A DNA stretch of 53,328 nt from Chthoniobacteraceae bacterium (lineage in GTDB: Bacteria; Verrucomicrobiota; Verrucomicrobiia; Chthoniobacterales; Chthoniobacteraceae). Made by a program: the position numbers and the translations under genes. This document shows positions 52,101-53,328 of this stretch, piece by piece (positions within the stretch are counted from its first letter, which is position 1; each line of letters opens with the position of its first letter). The DNA lies in assembly GCA_947479475.1 (NCBI GenBank), contig CANJZW010000026.1, positions 1 through 53,328 on the forward strand. The letters are read 5' to 3'. Below the pieces are notes generated by a model that was not told the DNA's origin, did no database searches, and saw only the letters and a list, made by a program, of their open reading frames with translations.

Positions 52101-53328
52101 CCGTTATCGTCTCCGGCACCTCCAACAATTACACGGGTGGCACCAATATTTTCACGGGTGCCCTGCAGGTGACCGGCACGGCGGGAACCCCGTTGGGCAC
52201 GGGCCGCGTCCTGGTGAACCCCGCCGCCACGCTGCGTATCGCGGGTAATGGCAGTCTCGGGGGTGTCTCCGGGGTGCAGGTGCTTTCCACCCTCGCGAAC
52301 TTTGGGAACATTGGACTGGACGCGAGTTTCTCCATCGGGGCTGTGGTGAAAAATGCGTTCGTCTCGCCCTGGGGCGGGATGCTGAGTTTGGACGTCCCCG
52401 TATTCAGCGGCATCGTCGACCAGGCATCCACCCGCGACCAGTACCTGGGTGTTTACGGCGCCCAGATTACCAGTTCGGAGTTCATCGGCACGCTCCTTCC
52501 CGGGGCCAAGGGTGCGCTCGGCGACGCCTCCCTCCTTGCACCTGCGAGCGCCACGGGCGCCTACCGCGTCGGGGCCGGCGGCACCGTGGTTTTTTCAGGA
52601 GCCGACAATGTCTTCACCGGCAGCAACCTTCTGATGGTCGGCTCTCCGCTGCGCACCCTCTCCTACGGAGCGATCAGCTTTGGCAACTCTGCCGGGACCG
52701 TCACCATCCGCAATACCAACGACTACACCGCTGGAACCATCGTCAACCAGGCTAGCGTGCTTAACCTCCAGACGGCGGGCGCCATTTCCACAGGCCCGCT
52801 GGAAATCATGAACGGCGCCACCGTCAACGTGCAGGGCGCCCTAGGCTCGCTGACCACCGCCGGCACCGTGACCCTGCGCATCTACTCCAACCTTGTACTC
52901 GACAACGCCAACGGCATTTTCACCGGCGGTTCCCAGGGCCGCTGGACGGATACCACCGGGGTGACCCTCAACGGCGGTAATTTCAAACTCACCGGCGCCG
53001 CCTCTGCGCAAACCGTGGAAACCATCGGCGCCGTCGACACCAGCGTTGGGCCGGGCGGGCTCTTTGTGACGCGTGCCGCGGGCGCCGGCAGCGCCCAGCT
53101 CAATATCGCCAGCCTGACGCGCTTGGGCACAGCCGGCACCAACCGCGGCACGCTGGCAATCAACTCAACAGCCGGTTTGTTGGGCATTCCCGCTACGACG
53201 CCCACCAGCTACGAACGGCTCGTCATCTCCAGCGGCAGCATCAACGGCGCCGCGATCACTCGCGGCGGCACCACCACCAATGGCACGGGTGTCACCCTCG
53301 GCGGGATGCTCGCTCCGTGGATGATCGA
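31139..53328 (+). CDS. giant PATR (autotransporter-associated beta-strand repeat) protein, 3' end beyond window
   Basis: One frame starts at GTG 31139 and has no stop to the window end: at least 7,396 codons. A stop codon precedes the GTG, a G-rich SD (GGGGGG) lies 7 nt upstream, and the first in-frame ATG is about 160 codons later, so GTG is preferred. The N terminus is an extended signal of about 82 residues: an Arg-rich stretch (PKRRRRLGEASRLSRF), then a hydrophobic core (FVSFLSLLSFFAAEF), ending near VRAA. The rest is Gly/Ala/Thr/Asn/Ser-rich beta-helix repeat with about thirty PATR units of the form LTKxGxGTLxLxGxNTYxG, for example near 31840, 33200, 40880, 44680, 47525 and 47998. Members are secreted or surface beta-helices. 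The window stops at GGMLAPWMI, before any barrel or anchor. Confidence 0.92.
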   Translation, partial: MKFPDGRNFSSRVTRLTPKRRRRLGEASRLSRFLAGVRESEVATAWREQGPQQVFRISPWLTRFVSFLSLLSFFAAEFPVRAATWTGTDDLLWTNPANWVSSAAPSATNGGTFSLATGTTAYLNSGTTALGLNFVGAGTVTLLGGTSGTAGTGTLTLGASGISMTAGAGAVVLGDATPSPTRLLNLVLAANQTFANNSSSSLTIANTISGAFNLTLDGSGTGLSTIMGTIATGAGTIAKSGQGTWLLAGSNTYTGVTTIGQGVLRISNASALGGTAAATTVSATGAALQLAGGTATLSIAEPLTLNGTGINSAGALQALSGVDTVTGTITLASATMIGADAGATLNISGSLAGSQALTLNAAGIINLNGTLYGTAPSAITKMGGGQFNMLSSSGSYTGNLTLNAGNTVFSGSGLVGGPSATLTVQPGAALSLDNTAFNQINRLSTRALTLSGVLSLTGSANATSSESLGALSLTSGNSVITLSTSGTGQDNLTVASVAAPATGASLLLRGTNLGSGTLTAGTATFISTAAVTFLGAGTGATGTGTKGILPWAIIDNTATGFGSSFATVNSAAGFSGTAGAGFRPLAASEYTTLLSSGSNVVLSAGTVVVSATTINSLNLAAAGSVTMAPMQTLTVASGGVLLQTGNAGISGGVLTSGTSSLWLFTPTSTTSIQTITSVIAGAFSGGLTKAGAGTVELGGSITPAYSGFSANSFTGTVTVNEGTLRMASGNALGITTTIPNLVLNAGGVNGSGGAVDLNGNVLLVGALSSQGATSGAGVGGGSIFSSTGGGNFVSSTATSSAFAGAISGASLNFAKSGAGVLTLLAPANYGGATFINGGSVILKDAGVLLGTGSITLNFASLMLDNTGLNDSADRVSNTAPLSLNGGNLIVTGRAQMASTETLGAVSLASGLSTLTVTPGGTGVNSLDLTLSSLSQATGAALNVLVGSGTLAFGGNNPRIQITSAPTLVNNILPWATVGGADFASYIPYTNNAGTISGGLGALSSTAAGFAGYTQTVASGTGLLSSGTSNAKVTGWTGTQILPAGTLALNSLNLVSTAAGSLTFASNTDTLNLASGGLLRSGNFASQIGASADNGWLTAGGTAGSVPLYIYNNQSTLAINSRIIDNPAGGSLQLVLSGAGSSYNLGSPSNSYTGGTVLNNVTLALNNTGGLAVVPVGGLTLNGSTVTMTNSAGQIAAGNTVTLNGTATLTLFGGNTLAGIAFNSNGGGSAPTLNTGSILLVSSITADSSNLAFPSMISAASVIDFGTSNGVFNVTPIQIAGQTVAPLVATLNVAGGVRGTNGLTLNGGGVLQLSLANAYSGTTNVNAGSTLQFGAANASSPVSALVLNAGSSRLNLNGFSGVIASLAGSGIVTNSSATAASLTFGTDNTNTTFSGTFARFNEATGYVSSLNLVKLGAGAFTFTGTSSAGAFTLNAGSFLLSAAGSMGGTGAVTVQPGALLSLDNSAVNVGNRLASRTLTLAGQLTMTGSANAVSAESLGILTLNPGNSVISLSTSGTGQTNLTVASLAAPATGASLLVRGTNLGAGTLTAGTATFISTAAVTFLGAGNGATGTLNKGILPWAIVDASATGVGTSFATVDSVAGFSGTLGAGFRPLASSEYTTLLSAGSNAVLSLGTSALAAVTLNSLNLASGGSVTIAPMQTLTISSGGVLLQQGNAGILGGVLISGTSSLWLFAPTSSSSSQTITSAIAGALSGGLTKAGAGTIELGSTSQAYAGFSANSFTGTVTVNEGTLRMASGNALGITTTMPNLVLNAGGVNGTGGAVDLNGNVLLIGALSSQGAATGAGVGGGSVFSSTGGGNLFSSTATATSFSGVISGASLNFSKSSTAVLSLLGANTFGGKTLVNGGGVTLKDAGSLSGTNALAIQFATLTLDNTGLNDSSDRITDAASLTLRGATLTYLGRAQTASSETLGALNLASGLSTVTVTPGGTLFNSVDLTFASLNQTAGAALNVTVGAGTLGFGGNNPRIKITSTPVLTNNILPWATTAGVEFASYIPYTNVGGTISGGLGALSSTAAGFAGYTQTVASGASLLSSGTSNAKVNAWTGTQILPAGTLALNSLNLVSTAAGSLTFASNTDTINLGAGGLLRSGNFASQIGASADNGRLTSGGTGASVPLYIYNNQSTLLLNSRIIDNPNGGALQLVLSGASTFNLGSTANSYSGGTVLNGTTLALNNTGGLAVVPTGGLTLNSATATMTLTSGQIAAGNVVTLNGNSTVTLFRDNTLAGLVFNNNGGAAPVLNSGGVLTLTGSVTADSSNVYQSSTVSATSVVDFGTLTGVFNVSPILANGQTIAPLVATLNMAGGIRGTGGLNVSGGGVLQLSLTDAYTGTTNVADGTKLQIGVANGGSPVSQVNLAGPSSVLNLNAFSTTLGGIAGAGVVTNSSTTSATLTTGYDNTDATFSGQFARFNEATGYINSLNVTKVGTGTLTFTGTGTTTGNLIVNRGAMVYSGSANTAFLGNTVNVGGALTLDNSGTNVNNRLAQGAVAATGVGATLTLGGGAVTILGNALAPTTETLGNLLVVTGTITTGTTTVTVANTTGLYTGMVITSGTLFAVGTTISSINGGTLVLSSSAVATASGTAIIAASGGVLTLAAGGSTLTLGANSAQRLVFNTGSVGAITAGASLLLRGSNLGGGVGAGIAQLVANTAAPALVGGGGLSGSATMSVRPDILADNSATGNGLSFATYIGTSGTSSTGGTGFRPLTAAELSSYLGLGATANVALGSNGGGYLTAAATINSLALNAGGGVNIAGNVPDSYALTLGTGANNAGGIVAFAGNNGITGGQITTGSGALFLWTPGADSILNLNSAIVSTGAVVKDGAGTLNINVRQLNGSATYLNGGTIRLSGGDNRLFVNASGTPYGLFVNSGMLDLNGNNQVVAALSSSNATPGSGGLITNLATGSPVTLTSNGGGTFAGSIAGNLNFTRSNTSSVFVADNPYTGVTTLRGGVLTLQQAGKLSGTSAINSYFGTLTLDNSASVISDIPQRIGATVPLSFLGGAFNYTGFPSAASAMAIGALSLPGGGFSINATRGNTLGNAVLNVDSLTRTGAGASVNFAVGSGVLGQATLGNSQIFFNTIDGVAPLTVAAANNGILGGWATVNATDFAGYLASNGTQGGVGALGATGYAAYSASFLINGGATDNITVAAGTTGITSRTINSLRVTAVSALTLNAGATLNIASGGLLLNGAASVISGGSLTAGTLNTASTLYPYLNNTGTISSNIVDNGTGALSLSKGGGSTLTLSGTNTYSGTTFVNAGNLTLSNLAANGTSLVAVPGTLVINNATVQLTAPAQIKNTALVTLNGGATLTLWGNNTLGNLGINQSGATAAAAVNLTFATPATSTTVLGSSTLTVGTVLGIAVGQPVSGTGIPTGAIVTAISGTSSVIISAPATAAGAVAITFGGSLAFTGNNLTAQNDVFGLDPVINAGGFINASGGTLTVNVTGLAPRSLLLSSPVINGSLTKTGAGGLVLNATGIGFSGLNVVDGLLQLPTTAGILPVGSTFTLGDTATLDITNNVGVFVSSLAGNGRVTASANAQPFVFGTDNTSTTFGGQFAAYSRNVLSFLAVTKVGSGTTTLTGVSDTIGNYLANQGNTVLSGSGSVAFGTTTIYNGSLTLDNSGTNLIGRLGGAGKNLTLAGAQFNLIGNASGLTSESVSTLNIAAVPGASTITLTAQPGAPTWLSASTFTGQAAYDTGLIRGTNLGSTPGNGVASIWATTPSLAGGGGLPGTPNISVRYDVLADSSATGQGTRFATYFAGVGFRALADSEMLSSLTNAPLSTNLFLTNAAALPTASLATITLGSGGGIGGVTPSSTITGAYGILALPGNAGVTSGLFTTAGGTTLDIHTVGDLQFDAAIYNSTGGVVKAGNGALTFGRAQYGTGGWVVNQGTLYLASSVDNTIPVIPSTTVATVSALRITNGVLNLNGRNQTVGSIDSASAYAGGTITNTGSLATLITAASGATTFGGVLAGSLNFTKTGNNTTTLVNPQTYTGFTTVRDGTVRLLQNGALQTTSGIGAYFGTLQLDNSGVYSLNDRINDTTPITLRGGNLTLTGGYALANAESLGAVTLQSGYSVLTATPGTNGSAVLTLSNLVRNTGAVANLVGNNALGQTGLNTTQIFLNQLNGTTPTLTNNLLGGWAIVNGADFATWNATQGVGALGAGTFAAYDVLASSGTFSSTAAQNVKLLAAGTLTSGGQTLNSLNIAGAFGLTFSAGADTLTLTSGGLLKTGNSASIGTAGTAGILTSSASELFLTNATGGQTLSVYSKITGGTLVLSGPGSFLLAPTVSNTYTGPTYINGSPVTTGTAALTVIPGDLFINNAAVTMGTAAGQIASASNVTLNGGGILTLYGNNTLNSVTFNGLGGQATPTLSTGVQTITPGTVTNGSLVIVLSGSYNITAGQLVSGTGVIPGTRVNDVSSDGRTVTLTNPMTTSTAAALTFTGSLTLGGTAALTAVNDTPSTTPTLSGALDIGASGRNVDVSGASPVGLALTAALLGSGSLTKTGAGLLSLTGASTFAGGVNLQQGSIVFGATTLYLGLLTNGPLGTGTLNIGADSVRLVGSGQTLYNAISVTNPSNTLNIGGVTSANNLTLSGALGLVSGGTISVDSPAVTATLASTLTGSFAFTKTGNGILALGNPASTSTGTISVSSGILAIGATNGSSRFSRVDLGANGMFDLNGTADTLGSITGTGLFANRGGNITARVGFDNTDFTFSGRFAGSTQLGGNLNIDKIGTGTMTIDSAAGTGSYNLGNLTVSQGTLSLSGAAGSTTFSSYVVPTGGLLLLDNSVNNLNNRLGGPNRNITLQGGELKITGNASTPTVESLFSPNLSAGSTLSRANGMSTLTLVPDANQSLSLNVGTISNLGGADGLLVRGTNLGATPGPGVATFNAVAANFLAAAQTGAGTPTMYMRPDIIADTSATGTGTGFATWLPTTGVRPLTAAELAPGLFRMVNTGVNLGITSAQVLGTTAAYSLTLNTGGALTAISNAVTFTDTSGGILTLANGASSINGGLYQSAGNQMIFQQLDTTNALNFNAYILTVNQVIKNGAGTLNLLKPQFTQNNATGVWNVNQGVLALASGVDNTLPVVATATAPYMPTLVMNGGTLDLRGNNQTIGTISSQNPLPGLGGNILNSSGTLAVFTTAAAGTSVYAGAISGSLGFTRSGNNTTTLTNTNPYTGATIIRGGVLELRDRGALSNTSALTDYFGTLQLNDQGLYSGINRVPTALSLTLAGATLNYLGNQTSANVGTLNTAAGQTTIGVTTMTGNVAASTLTLANLARSGAGSAVNFTGTNLGQNGFATTQIFLNQVNGSAPALTNGILGGWATVNGTDFAGYLASNGTQGGVGALNTLGFPYYSPNLMSGTTATADNININATVTMAAGAKTINSLRIAGAYNLTLGTADILTLSTGGLLAAGASTISGGTITSGNAELFAYTNAAVTISSVLSGAGVSLVKGGASTLTLTGANTFTGTLYANQGTTTLNTASANGSTIVAAGGDVVVNNATLALSTNLQLKSTANVSLNGAATLTLTGSTAFNSLTFNNTGGAVIPTVSGGSLLLTGALTANNDNFSFTPSITSAVDLSSGARTINVNGLSPNGLGITGIISGGAGSIIKTGNSALTLSGVNTFTGGVTLSQGNLIIGTASALGTGTLTLANNTRILAGGAAQTFSNAISAISELNFAPSQFSLTASGSVTFSSGTTAVISVDSPTLAGNGVNIITLSGTLGGLSSLTKNGLGRLDLTNANTALTGSINVNDGLLTVGSQFALGGNGSSAPYVAGPAVTLNGGGYNVNVANTFFQNPVTLAGNAVLSATAANTAIGAVTVNNTATALGVQGGNAVSIFGDLTLSGTSATTIYTTNNLLVFGSLLGTAPITKAGSANLLLYGNSSYSGAISVEQGILASAGTGATPFGSGALTIQPAGILRLTAASNVVGALTVNSDNVGLGVLGLAYNGAIPAATFNSTNASADGIIGIDAIGFGTALSFTGTNRYLGSSQGGTYTAPTLGVGAGNTYRLGGGGGILTLNAAVLSGAGNSAIFGALNGVQGANLLNNTGTVVLNTANTFTGGSTFNGGVSLQLGDNAALGTGALNFNGGTIQPDTAGLGTLLPLRTLQNAITFAGTLATAMVAPGGALITINGAYAADAFFGQGGNTDLVLNGPVALGAGIERTLSVPSTTRVVTLGGQVTGTGAAGLIATGGGYLKLTNASNSYSGITAVNASTTLVVGAIGALPAASTIVGAGGNLGFWDISTTFNNNVNLIGNLTLDIGLGQTVTQGSGVISNTGSLIKAGLGTLVLSGSNTFGQTGQAALNTQITINAGALSIASDANLGPVAPLVAIGSIIQPGGITFGGGQLFVTDNITSLRGINMSGAGSIVVAPNKTLTLNATGASGTGLLTIAGGTVVINQALVNNLAVSNGATLLSNATSVAALGATALTINGGTVQLNPYGAGATLTVPTLTIAGGATLRLDAQGGSDTQLIATTLARSSQGALLLVPGFGATFGNTNNSDARLLVSGTGTIFGVSAGTVGYAQLNNVSSAGTVNSGAGILAPYVLMLASQTNATANFVAYDPTVGFIPATPAAPLLNNFAGATSASVFSGTASLAAPAGITDLFALRTTSSITATDATSVLRFRSVSSTDMGGLLLNGVGGAAPVIDPGLVFANSNFPGAVIAGEGLVYVSGGYTSGIATLAGSVASNNFTKIGNGALRLNGANALEGNFAMQAGLLQLGSAASGPVAGTLSLNDTAILDLAGASATIGNLGGSQGLITNLSAGAGLLRVVGGASTTFSGNITDGAGTTKLVKLGGGTLLLSPLTAGNFNAGNNSYTGGTDIYSGILTVQNPLGLGGANGTLPGAVSLYGGQLNLQSNGAGVDGTIVFGNPTTKGLALQVRGNAAIYVDRVAANTGNAIQVDSLSLANATLTMTGANNYRLLVAGTTTLQGNAALLNINTAAPSAALELAGLITDNGSGFALNRSGGQGTGTVIVSGTSNNYTGGTNIFTGALQVTGTAGTPLGTGRVLVNPAATLRIAGNGSLGGVSGVQVLSTLANFGNIGLDASFSIGAVVKNAFVSPWGGMLSLDVPVFSGIVDQASTRDQYLGVYGAQITSSEFIGTLLPGAKGALGDASLLAPASATGAYRVGAGGTVVFSGADNVFTGSNLLMVGSPLRTLSYGAISFGNSAGTVTIRNTNDYTAGTIVNQASVLNLQTAGAISTGPLEIMNGATVNVQGALGSLTTAGTVTLRIYSNLVLDNANGIFTGGSQGRWTDTTGVTLNGGNFKLTGAASAQTVETIGAVDTSVGPGGLFVTRAAGAGSAQLNIASLTRLGTAGTNRGTLAINSTAGLLGIPATTPTSYERLVISSGSINGAAITRGGTTTNGTGVTLGGMLAPWMI
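32320..35419 (+). repeat. super-repeat 1 of the giant protein (first copy of close duplication)
   Basis: About 3.1 kb, in frame. It opens with a PATR unit and TVQPGAALSLDN...NRL, contains ETLG/ILPWA modules at about 32534-32960 and 33836-34230, and closes with FGTDNTNTTFSGTFARF and a KLGAG PATR unit. It is co-linear with the next copy at an offset of 3,081-3,087 nt. Confidence 0.8.
35420..38499 (+). repeat. super-repeat 2 of the giant protein (second copy of close duplication)
   Basis: About 3.08 kb, the closest relative of super-repeat 1. A 104-nt block at 37325-37428 differs from 34241-34344 at three positions, all silent. Its modules lie at about 35621-36040 and 36920-37320. It closes with GYDNTDATFSGQFARF and a KVGTG PATR unit. 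Confidence 0.8.
38500..41929 (+). repeat. super-repeat 3 of the giant protein
   Basis: About 3.4 kb and clearly diverged from copies 1 and 2, but in the same order: LDNSGTNVNNRL, module with ILADNSATGNG (about 39195), LNGNNQ PATR segment, module with ILGGWATVNATDFAGY (about 40463), and the closing FGTDNTSTTFGGQFAAY with KVGSG. Confidence 0.7.
41930..45409 (+). repeat. super-repeat 4 of the giant protein
   Basis: About 3.5 kb. Order: LDNSGTNLIGRL, module with VLADSSATGQG (about 42390), NGRNQTVGSI PATR segment, module with LLGGWAIVNGADFATW (about 43580), and the closing GFDNTDFTFSGRFAG with KIGTG. Confidence 0.7.
45410..48420 (+). repeat. super-repeat 5 of the giant protein
   Basis: About 3 kb. 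Order: LDNSVNNLNNRL, module with IIADTSATGTG (about 45900), LRGNNQTIGTI PATR segment, and module with ILGGWATVNGTDFAGY (about 47125). The closing DNT...TFSG junction is not evident, so the right boundary is approximate. After it the protein changes to a looser PATR arrangement. Confidence 0.6.
50550..50930 (+). repeat. divergent ILPWA-type module in the 3' part of the giant gene
   Basis: The ILAPYVLM segment (from 50801), followed by ATANFVAYDPTVGFIPAT, matches the type 1 pattern ILADxSATG...FATY...GFRPLTA. It is preceded by LARSSQGALLLVPG. It is isolated from the five-fold array. Confidence 0.5.
53005..53328 (+). repeat. last, truncated ILPWA-type module at the window end
   Basis: QTVETIGAV (from about 53010) leads to GGMLAPWMI at the final codons, the expected spacing between the ETLG and ILPWA anchors. 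The module continues beyond the window, so another super-repeat or the C-terminal region begins here. Confidence 0.6.

Noticed and set aside
31045-53205. Long minus-strand frames opposite the giant gene (for example 31045-31893, 32452-33621, 35350-36309)
   Set aside because: They follow the repeat structure of the plus-strand protein, recur at the super-repeat spacing and show low-complexity Pro/Ala/Val/Arg composition with no domains. They are antisense shadows of a GC-rich repeat gene.

Overview
The window reads as chromosomal DNA of a GC-rich Gram-negative bacterium of the PVC group, most likely Verrucomicrobiota. This is an inference from gene content, not from a marker gene. It rests on a giant autotransporter-associated beta-strand repeat (PATR) protein, a planctomycete/verrucomicrobial operon of DUF1549/DUF1553, DUF1501, PPC-domain and cytochrome-WD40 proteins, a Tat-signalled Gfo/Idh oxidoreductase, many non-ATG starts, and a large secreted glycosidase-like protein with PA14 domains.

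Layout. 1-1.6 kb: a leftward pair of HupE/UreJ-type membrane proteins, with a doubtful small secreted ORF behind them. 1.8-7.7 kb: a 1,972-residue secreted protein with a clan-A glycosidase-like domain, a discoidin-like domain, Ig-like linkers, two concanavalin-like domains and four PA14 domains. 7.9-8.7 kb: a possible small ribbon-helix-helix protein, convergent with a SerB-like phosphatase. 9.0-13.1 kb: dnaK, groES and groEL in line, closed by a strong terminator. dnaK is preceded by inverted repeats that are not CIRCE. 13.2-14.1 kb: a Xer-type tyrosine recombinase. 14.2-18.0 kb: a rightward envelope cluster of a PpiD/SurA-like chaperone, a TPR protein, an unrecognised exported protein and an Asp-box sialidase-like protein. 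18.0-20.8 kb: a leftward three-gene DevBCA/MacAB-like exporter. 20.9-23.6 kb: an RND-type adaptor without a pump gene, then a Tat-exported Gfo/Idh oxidoreductase. 23.7-30.4 kb: the leftward DUF1549/1553 - DUF1501 - PPC - cytochrome/WD40 operon, with translational overlaps.

31.1 kb to the window end: one reading frame that starts at GTG 31139 and is still open at 53328, at least 7,396 codons. It holds about thirty PATR repeats and is built hierarchically. Five super-repeats of roughly 3.1-3.5 kb each contain two copies of an unnamed module that I call ETLG...ILPWA here, in two alternating flavours. The first two super-repeats are nearly the same length and similar at the DNA level, so they look like a recent internal duplication. 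The 3' end, which would show a barrel or anchor, lies outside the window.

The most notable signals are this super-repeat architecture, the possible Shine-Dalgarno-sequestering leader of the giant gene, and the inverted repeats upstream of dnaK. I found no rRNA, tRNA, CRISPR array or insertion sequence.
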